Shown: positions 25,210 to 35,975 of the stretch, piece after piece
Numbering within the stretch: position 1 is the stretch's first letter
Layout: each line of letters opens with the position of its first letter
Assembly (NCBI RefSeq): GCF_000721705.1
Contig: NZ_JOJL01000042.1
Span: 197,806 to 261,805, forward strand
Reading direction: 5' to 3'
DNA: 64,000 nucleotides
Source: Actinoplanes subtropicus
GTDB taxonomy: Bacteria > Actinomycetota > Actinomycetes > Mycobacteriales > Micromonosporaceae
Notes under the pieces: model-generated
Seen by the model: the letters and a program-made list of their open reading frames with translations, nothing else
Told to the model about the DNA's origin: nothing
Database searches by the model: none
Position numbers and translations under genes: made by a program

Positions 25210-25922
25210 TCAGGCGGTGGCGTCGACCAGCTGCTTGGCCCGCTCCGGCCAGGTCGCGATGCTGGGCGCCGCGCGAACGCCGGCGCCGGCGAGGGCCGCA
25301 CGGAGCGCGGTCTCGTCGGAGTCGGCGAGCTGCCGGTAGGTGGTGATCCCGGCGGCGGCCAGGGCCGTGGCCATCTTGGGGCCGATGCCGGCGATCTTCG
25401 TGAGGTTGTCGCCCTTGGTCGCGGTGGCCACGGCCGAGGCGGGCGCAGCGGCGGCGACGGCCGCGGGCTCGGCGGCCGCCACTGGCTCGGGCTCGGCGGC
25501 CGCCACTGGCTCGGCCTCGGCGGCCGCCACTGGCTGGGCGCGGTGGACACCGGCTCGGGCTCCGCGATCGCGGCGACCGGTTCGGGCTCGGCGACCACGG
25601 CAACGGGCTCGGCCTCCGCCACGACGACCGGCTCGGCCACCGGCTCAGCCTCCGCCTCGTCGAGGGTCGGCTCGGCCTCGGCGACCGGCTCGGCTTCTGC
25701 TGTCGTGTGGGCGTCGGCAGCAGACGTGGTCTCCGCCGGCGACTCATCCATCGTCGCCTCGGGGGCGGACGTGGTGGCGGTGGGGACCGCGGGGGTCTCG
25801 GTGGTGGTGGCGGGGGTGCTGGAGTCGGCCGGCCGCGTCGAGCCGGTGCGCATGCCACGCAGGAACCAGCCGCCGACCAGGCCGATCACGACCCCGGCGA
25901 CCAAAGAAAGAAACGAAGCCAT
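25210..25922 (-). pseudogene. Membrane-anchored HHH-domain protein, split by a frameshift
   Basis: ATG 25922 (GGAGG 6 bases upstream) opens an N-terminal TM helix (FLSLVAGVVIGLVGGWFLRG) and a long low-complexity EPVA region. Near 25545 the frame breaks. The -1 frame then continues the same repeats (EAEPVAAAEPEPVAAAEPA) and ends in a helix-hairpin-helix module (LTKIAGIGPKMATALAAAGI, TYRQLADSDE) to 25210. One missing C in the run at the break restores a ~237-residue protein. HHH modules of this DUF4332-like type bind DNA or protein. The break lies in repeats, so a sequencing slip or a phase-variable site are both possible. Confidence 0.7.
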
Positions 25923-26439
25923 GAAGGGCCTCCGGACAATGAGAACTGCGGATGTAGCGCGCAGCTTTGCACATCGTCTCCTTTGCGCACCATGAGGGTG
26001 CCGCGCTCACCTTCGATCGGCGCTCACGGACGGTCACCATCGGTACCCGATCGGATGCGCTCCGTTCGATGTGGTCGACCGGTCGGGAACGCTCGTGACC
26101 GTTCACGGCCGGGTCGCAAGTGGACCACTCGATCGGCCGCGTCACGGTCGGCCGAGGCGATCGAGATCGGTCAGCGCCCCACCTGGATAGTCGGCGGGCG
26201 CCGCACCGGTACGGCTCTCGCGCAAAGGTGGGCTGAAACGCTCATGCCGACGACAAAAGCAATCTAGTCGGTTACGCGGAGGTCATGACGCGCCGTTCCG
26301 TGGCGCGGCGTTCCATGGCGCGGCGTTCCATGGCGCGGCGTTCCGAGGCGGGACGCTGCTGGACGGCATCGGCTGCGGTTGGTGACGGCGTCACGGCGTA
26401 CGGGAAAATCTCCCGCACGCCGTAACATGCCCGCCTGGA
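25923..26439. other. Gene-free stretch with a short satellite
   Basis: About 515 bases between the HHH gene start and the YeaQ-like stop contain no supportable gene. The right part has four 15-bp tandem units at 26286-26345 (TGGCGCGGCGTTCCA, the first and last degenerate). The left part must carry the promoter of the HHH gene. Confidence 0.5.
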
Positions 26440-26709
26440 TCAGGGACGACGGCCCCGCATCACGCCCTCGGCGATCGCGACGCCGCCGGCCGCGAGCGCC
26501 ACCTGCAGGATCAGTTCGATCCAGTCGACACCGGGGGTCTTGGCGACGCCGAAGGCGGCGGCGATGAACGTGCCGATCAGGGCCGCCACGACACCGATCA
26601 GGAGGGTCAGCCAGAAGCCGATCTTCTGTTTGCCGGGGAGCACGAGGCGGCCCAGCGCCCCGATGATGAGGCCGACGATGATGGCCGTGAAGATGCCGGT
26701 GATTTCCAT
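26440..26709 (-). CDS. GlsB/YeaQ/YmgE family membrane protein
   Basis: An 89-residue protein with three TM helices: ITGIFTAIIVGLIIGALGRL, then IGFWLTLLIGVVAALIGTFI, then LILQVALAAGGVAIAEGVM. The pattern GALGRLVLPGKQ is typical of the transglycosylase-associated YeaQ family, small envelope-stress proteins of unclear activity. GGGAGG lies 5 bases before ATG 26709. It follows the YccF-like gene with a 39-base gap, so they may share a transcript. Confidence 0.88.
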   Translation of the reverse strand: MEITGIFTAIIVGLIIGALGRLVLPGKQKIGFWLTLLIGVVAALIGTFIAAAFGVAKTPGVDWIELILQVALAAGGVAIAEGVMRGRRP

Positions 26710-26748
26710 GACGTCCTCCCGTTTGCCGAGGCCGGCCCGGATGGCGGC

Positions 26749-27126
26749 CTACTCGAGGTCGACGATTTCCCGCCCCAGCGGCCAGAACGCCACCGGGACC
26801 AGCTTGAAGTTGGCGATGCCGAACGGGATGCCGATGATCGTCAGGCACTGGGCGATACCGGTCACGAGGTGGGTGAGCGCCAGCCACCAGCCGGCCACGA
26901 CCACCCAGAGGATGTTGCCGATGCCGGAGGCGACCCCCGCGCCCGGGCGGGAGACCACCGTGCGGCCGAACGGCCACAGTGAGTACACCGCCAGGCGCAG
27001 CGAGGCAATGCCGAACGGAATGGTCACGATGAGCACGAAACAGATCAGAGCGGCGAGCCCGTACGCGATCGCGAGCAGGAAGCCGCTGCCGAAGATGAAC
27101 CACAGAACGTTCAGAATCAACCTCAC
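26749..27126 (-). CDS. YccF-domain inner-membrane protein
   Basis: A 125-residue protein with two repeats of the YccF motif: FVLIVTIPFGIASLRLAVYS LWPFGR and CLTIIGIPFGIANFKLVPVA FWPLGR, giving about four TM helices. Function of the family is unknown. The start is GTG 27126 with no clear Shine-Dalgarno, so it may be leaderless. It diverges from the nitrate reductase fusion. Confidence 0.88.
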   Translation of the reverse strand: MRLILNVLWFIFGSGFLLAIAYGLAALICFVLIVTIPFGIASLRLAVYSLWPFGRTVVSRPGAGVASGIGNILWVVVAGWWLALTHLVTGIAQCLTIIGIPFGIANFKLVPVAFWPLGREIVDLE

Positions 27127-27251
27127 GTAGTAAGCATGACTCAGTCGCGCCAGGCGATCACAATCGGCGGCGGCCGTTGGTGAGAGCCGGGTAACGCCTC
27201 GCGCACAGAAGATTGACGGCCGCGAAACCGCCCCCGCATAGCGTCGTGGGT

Positions 27252-30200
27252 GTGGTGAACAAGGTGGCCGCGCGGGTCAGGACCGTCTGTGGGTACTGCG
27301 GCGTGGGCTGCGGCATGGTGCTGGACGTCGAGCGCCGGGCCGACGGGCGGCGGGTGGCGGTCAAGGCGCGCGGCGATCGTGATCATCCGGCCAACGCGGG
27401 ACGGCTGTGCACCAAGGGCGCGACCAGCGCGGAGATGTTGTCCGCGCCGGGCCGGCTGGAAACGGCGCTGATCCGGCACGAGCGGGAAGGCGCGCCGACG
27501 CCCGTCGGGGTGCTCGAAGCGATCGGCCTCGCCGGCCGGCGACTGCGGACGATCGTCGACGAGCACGGGCCGGACGCCGTGGCGCTGTACGTGTCGGGCC
27601 AGATGACGCTCGAGGCGCAGTACCTGGCCAACAAGCTCGCCAAGGGCTTCATCGGAACGAATCAGATCGAGTCGAACTCCCGGCTGTGCATGGCGAGCGC
27701 CGGTACCGGCTACAAACTGTCGCTCGGCGCCGACGGGCCGCCCGGCTCCTACGACGACCTCGACCACGCCGACGTGTTCTTCGTGATCGGCGCGAACATG
27801 GCCGACTGCCACCCGATCCTGTTTCTGCGGATGATGGATCGGGTCAAGGCGGGAGCGAAACTGATCGTTGTCGACCCCCGGCGCAGCGCGACCGCCGACA
27901 AGGCCGACCTGTTCCTGCCGATCCGGCCGGGGACCGATCTGGCGCTGCTCAACGGCCTGCTGCACCTGCTGGTCGCGAACGGCGACATCGACGAGGAGTT
28001 CATCGCCGCGTACACCTCGGGCTGGCCGGCGATGCCCGATTTCCTGGCCGACTACCCGCCGGACCGGGTCGCGGAGCTGACCGGGTTGCCGGCGGAGGAC
28101 ATCCGGCGGGCCGCGGAGTGGATCGGTGCGGCCGGCAACTGGGTGACGCTCTGGACGATGGGGCTGAACCAAAGCACGCACGGCACCTGGAACACGAACG
28201 CGGTCTGCAATCTGCACCTCGCGACCGGCGCGATCTGCCGCACCGGCAGCGGGCCGCTGTCGCTGACCGGCCAGCCGAACGCGATGGGCGGCCGGGAGAT
28301 GGGTTACATGGGTCCCGGCCTGCCCGGGCAGCGATCGGTTCTGGTCCCGGCCGATCGCGAGTTCGTGGAGAACGCCTGGGGGCTGCCGGCCGGCGCGCTG
28401 CGCACCGAGGTCGGCAAGGGCACGGTCGAGATGTTCGAGCGGATGGCGGCCGGCGAGATCAAGGCCTGCTGGATCATCTGCACCAACCCGGTCGCGTCGG
28501 TCGGCAACCGGCGCACGGTGATCGCCGGCCTGGAGGCCGCCGAGTTGGTCATCACGCAGGACGCCTTCGGCGAGACCGAGACCAACGCGTACGCCGATGT
28601 GGTGCTGCCGGCGGCGATGTGGTCCGAGGTCGACGGCGTGATGATCAATTCTGAGCGGAATCTGACGCTCGTGCACCCGGCGGTCGATCCGCCCGGCGAG
28701 GCGCTCCCGGACTGGAAGCTGATCGCGCTGGTCGCCGCCGAGATGGGTTACGCGGAGCAGTTCCAGTACGAGACGGCCGAGGAGATCCTCGAGGAGATCA
28801 AACAGTTCTGGAACCCGCAGACCGGCTATGACCTGCGCGGGGTCACTTACGACCGGCTTGCCGAGGGCCCGGTGCAGTGGCCGTTCCCGCTCGATGCCGA
28901 GGCGCGCAATCCGATCCGGTATCGCAACGACGGGGTCAGCCAGGCGCTGCGGGTGAACGAGGACGGCACCCGGCCGGCGCTCACCTTCGCCACGCCGGAC
29001 GGGCGCGCGGTGTTTCACCCCCGACCGTTTCTGCCCGCGGCCGAACTGCCGGACGACGATTACCCTTTTGTGCTCAACACCGGCCGGGTGCAGCACCAAT
29101 GGCACACGCTCACCAAGACCGGCAAGGTGGACAAGCTGACGAAGCTGAACCCGGGACCGTTCGTCGAGATCAATCCGGCGGACGCGGAGCGGCTCGGGCT
29201 CGCGGCCGGGGCGCCGGTCGAGATCGCGTCGCGACGCGGGCGGGCGGTGCTGCCGGCGGTGGTGACCGATCGGGTGCTGCCGGGGAACTGCTTCGCACCG
29301 TTCCACTGGAACGACCTCTTCGGGGAGTACGTGTCGGTCAACGCGGTCACCAACGACGCGGTCGATCCGCTGTCCTTCCAGCCCGAGCTCAAGGTCTGTG
29401 CGGTCGCCCTGACGCCGGCGCCGCTTCCCCGCGCCCTTCCCGCCGCGGCGGGCTCGCCGGGGCCCTCCTCGCGCGGCGGTCCTTCGCCGGTCACGGCGTT
29501 CCCGGCGACGGGCCGCGCGGGTTCGGACTTTCCGGGCGCGGCCTCTCCCGGTGGGGGTGCGACCCCGGCGGGCGTGACTTTGCCGCGTGGCGGTGCGGCC
29601 ATTGGGGCCGCGGCTTGGTCGGGTGGGGATGCTCTCTCGGCGGGCGTGGCCTCGCCGGGCGGGACGGCGCCGGGCGCGACCGAGCTCCTGCGCGCGGCGC
29701 TGGGGCTGCCGGCGGTGCCGGTGCTGGATGAGGCGCAGCGGCACTATCTGTCGGGCTTCCTGAGTGCGGTCAGTGTGCTGGCCGGTTCGCAGGCGGCGCC
29801 GCCGGTGCTGCCGGCCGGGGCGCCATTCGATCCGGCGGCGACCGCTTGGGTCAACGGGCTGCTGGCGGGGACCTTCGGTCGCGTACCGGAGAAGGCCCTT
29901 GATCCAGGGGAGCCGGCGGCGACGCCCAGCCGGCGGTTGCAGGTGTTGTGGGCTTCGCAGACCGGGAACGCGGAGGACTTCGCGCAAGCGGTCGGAAAAC
30001 GACTCGCGGACGCCGGCCGGCCCGCCGAGCTGCGCGGGATGGACGCGTCGGCGACGGAGCTCTTGGAGTCGGCCGCCGACCTGCTCATCGTGACGAGCAC
30101 CTTTGGCGACGGCGAGGCGCCTGACAACGGGACCGGCTTCTGGGAGTCGCTGACCGGGCCGGACGCGCCGCGGCTCGACGGCCGACGGTTCGCGGTGCTC

Positions 30201-31493
30201 GCTCTCGGCGACTCGAGCTACGACGACTTCTGCGGGCACGGGCGCCGGCTCGACGACCGGCTCGCCGAGCTCGGCGCGGTGCGGCTGACCCCGCGGGTCG
30301 ACTGCGAGCCGGACTTCGAGGAGGACGCGAACGCGTGGCTGGAGCAGGTGGTCGTGGCGCTCACCGCGCCGGCCGCCGCGCCCGCACCACAGCCGACCCG
30401 GGCGGCGCCGCTGACCGCGACGCTGATCGGAAATGAGCTGTTGAGCGGGGCCGGCTCGGCGAAGGAGGTGCGGCGGTTCACCTTCGACACCGGCGGCAAG
30501 CTGGAGTACGCCGCGGGCGACGCGCTCGGGATCTGGCCGTCGAACTCGCCCGATCTGGTCGCCGAGTGGCTGACCGTGACCGGCCTGCGAGCGGATCAGA
30601 CCGTTTCGATCGCGAAGCTCGGCGCCCGCCCGCTCACCGACGCGCTGCACCGCGACCTCGACATCACCCGGATCACGCCGGATCTGCTGCGCTTCCTTGC
30701 CGAGCGGACCGCCGATCCGTTCCTGAAAACGCTGCTGCGCCCGGACAACAAGGGCGAACTGGCGAAGTGGATGTGGGGCCGGCAGGCCGTCGACCTGATC
30801 GCCGAGTACCCGGTGCGGGCGGCCGCTCAGGAGTGGGCGGATGCGCTCAAGCGGATGCAGCCCCGGCTGTACTCGATCTCGTCGACCCCGCTCACCGACC
30901 CGTCGCTGGTCAGCCTGACCGTGTCGGTGGTCCGGTTCGACAACCACCGCGGCGTGCCCCGCCGGGGCGTCTGCTCGTCGTTCCTGGCCGACACCGCCGA
31001 CGAGGTACCGGTGTTCGTGCAGCGCTCGCCGCACTTCCGGCCGCCCGCCGACCCGTCCACTCCCATGATCATGGTGGGGCCGGGCACCGGGGTCGCGCCG
31101 TTCATCGGGTTCCTCCGCGAGCGGCAGGCCCGCGGTGCCACCGGACCGAACTGGCTCTTCTTCGGTGAGCAACGCCGGGACACCGACTTCTACTACGCGG
31201 ACGAGTTGGCGTCGCTGCGGACCGACGGGGTCCTGACCCGGCTGGATCTGGCGTTCTCCCGCGACCAGCGCAGCAAGGTGTACGTCCAGGATCGGATGCG
31301 CGAGCACGGCGCCCAGTTGTGGTCGTGGCTGCAGGACGGCGCTCATTTGTACGTCTGTGGCGACGCCAGCCGGATGGCCCGGGACGTGGATCAGGCACTG
31401 CGGGACATCGCGGCCACGCACGGCCGGGTCGATCCCGACACGTACGTGAAGCAGTTGTCCTCGGAAAAGCGATACGCCCGCGACATCTACTGA
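27252..31493 (+). CDS. Assimilatory nitrate reductase fused to sulfite-reductase-type flavoprotein
   Basis: A 1413-residue cytosolic fusion. The N-terminal [4Fe-4S] cysteines are C13, C16, C20 and C53. The molybdopterin core has a candidate Mo-ligating C146 in SRLCMAS, as in Nas/Nap enzymes, and a dinucleotide-binding domain ends near 720. A ~90-residue Gly/Ala/Pro/Ser-rich linker joins it to a CysJ-like half: flavodoxin from 893 ([15 protein letters not shown]), FAD domain, and NADPH domain with [17 protein letters not shown] near 1272 and terminal [13 protein letters not shown] electrons could thus reach the Mo site within one chain. This architecture is known in actinobacteria. Start GTG 27252 is a choice among several GTG codons. 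No nirBD is nearby. Confidence 0.9.
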   Translation: MVNKVAARVRTVCGYCGVGCGMVLDVERRADGRRVAVKARGDRDHPANAGRLCTKGATSAEMLSAPGRLETALIRHEREGAPTPVGVLEAIGLAGRRLRTIVDEHGPDAVALYVSGQMTLEAQYLANKLAKGFIGTNQIESNSRLCMASAGTGYKLSLGADGPPGSYDDLDHADVFFVIGANMADCHPILFLRMMDRVKAGAKLIVVDPRRSATADKADLFLPIRPGTDLALLNGLLHLLVANGDIDEEFIAAYTSGWPAMPDFLADYPPDRVAELTGLPAEDIRRAAEWIGAAGNWVTLWTMGLNQSTHGTWNTNAVCNLHLATGAICRTGSGPLSLTGQPNAMGGREMGYMGPGLPGQRSVLVPADREFVENAWGLPAGALRTEVGKGTVEMFERMAAGEIKACWIICTNPVASVGNRRTVIAGLEAAELVITQDAFGETETNAYADVVLPAAMWSEVDGVMINSERNLTLVHPAVDPPGEALPDWKLIALVAAEMGYAEQFQYETAEEILEEIKQFWNPQTGYDLRGVTYDRLAEGPVQWPFPLDAEARNPIRYRNDGVSQALRVNEDGTRPALTFATPDGRAVFHPRPFLPAAELPDDDYPFVLNTGRVQHQWHTLTKTGKVDKLTKLNPGPFVEINPADAERLGLAAGAPVEIASRRGRAVLPAVVTDRVLPGNCFAPFHWNDLFGEYVSVNAVTNDAVDPLSFQPELKVCAVALTPAPLPRALPAAAGSPGPSSRGGPSPVTAFPATGRAGSDFPGAASPGGGATPAGVTLPRGGAAIGAAAWSGGDALSAGVASPGGTAPGATELLRAALGLPAVPVLDEAQRHYLSGFLSAVSVLAGSQAAPPVLPAGAPFDPAATAWVNGLLAGTFGRVPEKALDPGEPAATPSRRLQVLWASQTGNAEDFAQAVGKRLADAGRPAELRGMDASATELLESAADLLIVTSTFGDGEAPDNGTGFWESLTGPDAPRLDGRRFAVLALGDSSYDDFCGHGRRLDDRLAELGAVRLTPRVDCEPDFEEDANAWLEQVVVALTAPAAAPAPQPTRAAPLTATLIGNELLSGAGSAKEVRRFTFDTGGKLEYAAGDALGIWPSNSPDLVAEWLTVTGLRADQTVSIAKLGARPLTDALHRDLDITRITPDLLRFLAERTADPFLKTLLRPDNKGELAKWMWGRQAVDLIAEYPVRAAAQEWADALKRMQPRLYSISSTPLTDPSLVSLTVSVVRFDNHRGVPRRGVCSSFLADTADEVPVFVQRSPHFRPPADPSTPMIMVGPGTGVAPFIGFLRERQARGATGPNWLFFGEQRRDTDFYYADELASLRTDGVLTRLDLAFSRDQRSKVYVQDRMREHGAQLWSWLQDGAHLYVCGDASRMARDVDQALRDIAATHGRVDPDTYVKQLSSEKRYARDIY

Positions 31494-31519
31494 CCCGGGG
31501 ATGGACCTAGAGTCCGATC

Positions 31520-31567
31520 GTGGGCGTGGGCGTGGGCGTGGGCGTGGGCGTGGGCGGGGGCGGGGGC
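31520..31567 (+). repeat. Hexanucleotide repeat at the start of the MFS gene
   Basis: Six GTGGGC units (31520-31555) followed by two GGGGGC units. It encodes Gly-Val and Gly-Gly repeats at the extreme N-terminus of the MFS protein, and each GTG is a possible start codon. Unit loss or gain keeps the frame but alters the leader length and the distance from the upstream ribosome-binding context. Confidence 0.85.
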
Positions 31568-32749
31568 GGGTCGGCGGGCCGGCGGCGGTGGGCCGTGCTG
31601 GTGACCGGGATGGCGGCGATGACCGCCAGTTGCACGGTTCAGTTCGGCTTGCCGTTTCTGATTCCGGCGTTGCGCGCCGGCGGGCTGACGCTGGAGCAGG
31701 CCGGTGTCGTGACGGCGGCACCGGTGGCCGGGCTGATGTGCACGCTGATCGCCTGGGGCGCGGCCGCCGATCGCTGGGGCGAGCGATGGGTGATGACGAT
31801 CGGTCTGGGCGCGGCCGGGTTGACTCTGCTGGCCGCGGTGGGCGCCGCCGGCGTGGTGTGGCTCGCCGCGTGTTTCTTCGCGGCCGGCGCCTTCGGCGGC
31901 GCGGTGCAGGCGTCGAGCGGGCGCTTGATCCTCGGCTGGTTCGCGGCCCGGGAACGCGGGCTGGCGATGGGATTGCGGCAGACGTCCGTGCCGTTGGGGG
32001 TGGCCGTCGCGGCGCTGACCCTGCCGGTCCTGAGCCGATCGTTCGCGCTCGTCTTCCTCGGGACGTCGTGTCTGATCGCGAGCACGCTGACCGGCCTGAT
32101 CGTCCGGGACCCGCCGAGAACGCCGGGCAAAGCGGAGGGTGATGCCGCCGGGGCCGGTTCGCCGTATCGCACGGGCGTGTTGTGGCGGATTCACACGGCA
32201 AGCGCTCTCCTGGTCGTTCCCCAGGTCACGGTGGCGACGTTCGCGCTGGTGTACCTGGTCGACGACCATGGCTGGCCGGCAGGCGGGGCCGGCCGGCTGC
32301 TCGCGACGGGGCAGGTCGGCGGCGCGCTCGCCCGGATCGTGGCCGGGTGGTGGTCGGACCGGATCGGTTTGCGGCTGCGACCGATGCGCCAGGTGGCGGT
32401 GGCGATCGCGATCGCCCTCGCGCTGCTGGCGGCCAGCACACACTCGGCGGCGGCGGTCGGCGTGTTGCTGGCCGCCGGGATCCTGACCTTCAGTCCGAAC
32501 GGGCTGGCGTTCACCGCCGTGGCCGAGCGGGCCGGGAGCGCCTGGGCGGGCCGGGCCCTGGGTGTGCAGAACACCGCCCAGAACCTGGCCGGCACCGCCA
32601 CCGTCCCGATCATGGCCACGGTCATCTCGGCGACCGGCTATCGGGTCGCCTTCGCCGCGACGATCGCGTTTCCGCTGGCCGCCGCCGCGATGATCCCGGT
32701 CGGCGCGGAGCGGGGAAGGCGGGCCGAGAGCTCGTCGTCCCGCGCCTGA
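31520..32749 (+). CDS. MFS transporter next to nitrate reductase
   Basis: A 409-residue (or up to 10 shorter) 12-TM major facilitator. The inter-domain signature loop between TM2 and TM3 is WGAAADRWGERW; TM4-5 has LAMGLRQTSVPLGVAVAA. It begins 26 bases after the nitrate reductase fusion, so nitrate or nitrite transport is possible. It lacks the clear nitrate signatures of NarK/NasA that I would look for (paired GNLGGGV-like motifs), so the substrate is left open. The first ~18 residues are the GV/GG repeat. Confidence 0.85.
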   Translation: MGVGVGVGVGVGGGGGGSAGRRRWAVLVTGMAAMTASCTVQFGLPFLIPALRAGGLTLEQAGVVTAAPVAGLMCTLIAWGAAADRWGERWVMTIGLGAAGLTLLAAVGAAGVVWLAACFFAAGAFGGAVQASSGRLILGWFAARERGLAMGLRQTSVPLGVAVAALTLPVLSRSFALVFLGTSCLIASTLTGLIVRDPPRTPGKAEGDAAGAGSPYRTGVLWRIHTASALLVVPQVTVATFALVYLVDDHGWPAGGAGRLLATGQVGGALARIVAGWWSDRIGLRLRPMRQVAVAIAIALALLAASTHSAAAVGVLLAAGILTFSPNGLAFTAVAERAGSAWAGRALGVQNTAQNLAGTATVPIMATVISATGYRVAFAATIAFPLAAAAMIPVGAERGRRAESSSSRA

Positions 32750-32766
32750 TCACGAGCGTGGTCTAG

Positions 32767-32965
32767 CGCCGGGGCTTCGCGCGCCGCTTTGCGGGGCGGG
32801 GGCTTGCTGCGTGGCGGGGGTTTGCGCGCCCGGGGGCTCGCGCGTTGGGGCTTGCGCGGCGGGGGCTTGCGCGCCCGAGGCTTGCGCGCCCGGGGGCTCG
32901 CGCGCCCGGGGCTTGCGCGCCCGAGGGCTCGCGCGGTGGGGCGCGTACGCCGGGGCTCGCGTCGC
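32767..32965. repeat. Degenerate 15-16-bp GC-rich satellite
   Basis: About a dozen imperfect units built on GGGGCTTGCGCGCCC and GGGGGCTCGCGCG fill the gap between the MFS stop and the P-loop gene. All frames are open because of the repeat, giving spurious RGLAR-type peptides. I see no gene in it. Confidence 0.75.
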
Positions 32966-32989
32966 TCGGGGTGGTGGGACCATGGCGGT

Positions 32990-33517
32990 ATGCGTGCGTT
33001 CATCCTCACCGGGACGCCCGGGTCGGGTAAGACGGCGATCCTGCGGCAGCTCGAGGCGAACGGGCATCCCGTCGTCGAGGAGGCGGCCACCGATGTGATC
33101 GCGCTCGGGCAGGCGCTCGGCGATCCGCGGCCGTGGGAGACGACCGGATTCGCCGAGCGGATCCTCGCGCTGCAGCGGCAGCGGCGACGGGTCGCCGAGG
33201 CGTACGACCATGATCTGGTCTTTTTCGATCGGTCGCCGGTGTGCACGCTGGCGCTCTGCCGGTACGCCGGCCTGCCCGTGCCGGAGGGCCTGCTCGCGGC
33301 GATCGACGGTTATGAGCGGGTGGCGTTCCTCGTACGCAATCTGGGGTTCGTGGAACCCACGGCCGCGCGGCGGATCACCTTCGAGCAGTCGATCGGTTTC
33401 GAGCGCATTCATGAGGAGACGTATCGGGAGCTCGGGTTCGAGCTGGCAGAGGTGCCGCCGGGGGAGTTGGCGGCGCGAACGGAACTGATCGAAAGCGCAA
33501 CCAGGGTTCGGCCCTAG
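32990..33517 (+). CDS. P-loop ATPase/kinase-like protein (AAA_28 type)
   Basis: A 175-residue single-domain P-loop protein. Walker A is GTPGSGKT at 8-15 and the Walker B-like strand is HDLVFFDRSPVCTLAL, the DRS motif typical of deoxynucleoside-kinase-like or AAA_28 proteins. The C-terminus has FERIHEETYRELGFEL. It resembles predicted ATPases of unknown substrate in many actinobacteria. ATG 32990 is the last plausible start after the satellite region. Confidence 0.82.
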   Translation: MRAFILTGTPGSGKTAILRQLEANGHPVVEEAATDVIALGQALGDPRPWETTGFAERILALQRQRRRVAEAYDHDLVFFDRSPVCTLALCRYAGLPVPEGLLAAIDGYERVAFLVRNLGFVEPTAARRITFEQSIGFERIHEETYRELGFELAEVPPGELAARTELIESATRVRP

Positions 33518-33577
33518 GGGGACGGACCGGGACCTCACCGATGCCGTCTCGGGTGTGGACGTTCCTAGGCTCGGGCC

Positions 33578-34135
33578 ATGAGATCGATGGCCTTCGCCGC
33601 GCCGCTGCTGATGCTAGCCTACGGCGTTCTTCGCTGGACGGACGGGCTGGACGGGCACCACCACAAGGGCAGCCTCGCCTGGAACGCCGGGCACGTCGCG
33701 TTCCTCGCCTCGATGGCGACGTTCGTGCTTCTGGCGGTCGCTTTGTATCGGCGGGCGACGCTCGGCAGACGCACCGCGCTCGTGGCCGCCGCGGTCGCCG
33801 TGTTCGGGGCCGGCTGCATGATCTGGGTGATCGTCGGTGATCTGTCGCGATCGTTCGCCGTCGACCATCCGCTCCCGGGCGTGCTGCAACTGATCGGCCC
33901 GATCGGGTTCGTGCTCGGCACGATCGGCCTGCTCAGCCTGCAGGTCGCGGCCGGGCGGCTGCCGGTGTGGAGCCCGATGCTGTTCTTCGCCGGGTACACG
34001 GCGATCACCATCAACCTCAACCTGCTGCCGTTCGCGGCGCTGCTGATCCTGGGAGCGATGTGGCCGCTCGCCCGGCCGTCGGTGGCCGCGACCCAGCCGG
34101 CGCGACGAACGGCATCGACGTCGCGGACAGCGTGA
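33578..34135 (+). CDS. Integral membrane protein, unknown function
   Basis: A 185-residue protein with about five TM helices, among them FLASMATFVLLAVALYRR, ALVAAAVAVFGAGCMIWVIV, LQLIGPIGFVLGTIGLLSLQ and FFAGYTAITINLNLLPFAAL. A short histidine-rich segment (GLDGHHHKG) follows the first helix and might bind metal. I do not recognise a family. ATG 33578 starts at the first helix. Confidence 0.7.
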   Translation: MRSMAFAAPLLMLAYGVLRWTDGLDGHHHKGSLAWNAGHVAFLASMATFVLLAVALYRRATLGRRTALVAAAVAVFGAGCMIWVIVGDLSRSFAVDHPLPGVLQLIGPIGFVLGTIGLLSLQVAAGRLPVWSPMLFFAGYTAITINLNLLPFAALLILGAMWPLARPSVAATQPARRTASTSRTA

Positions 34136-35902
<1,767 letters not shown>

Positions 35903-35906
35903 GTCG

Positions 35907-35952
35907 GGCGCGGCCACGGGGCATCACCCGTCCGGTGCCCAGTGGCCGCGCC
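35907..35952 (+). terminator. Hairpin between xylanase and esterase genes
   Basis: A 17-bp stem with one mismatch (35907-35923 with 35936-35952) and a 12-base loop, between the xylanase stop and the esterase ATG. It may terminate part of the xylanase message or stabilise it. The esterase has its own ribosome-binding site (GAAGGA) after the hairpin. Confidence 0.65.
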
Positions 35953-35975
35953 ATCCCCCTGACGAAGGACTTGCC

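Noticed and set aside
27141..32201. Minus-strand open frame opposite the nitrate reductase fusion
   Set aside because: Codon-bias shadow with no recognisable domain; the plus strand encodes an intact, motif-complete protein.
32767..32965. Arginine-rich repeat protein gene
   Set aside because: All frames are open through a GC-rich satellite; peptides merely reflect the repeat and there is no ribosome-binding site.
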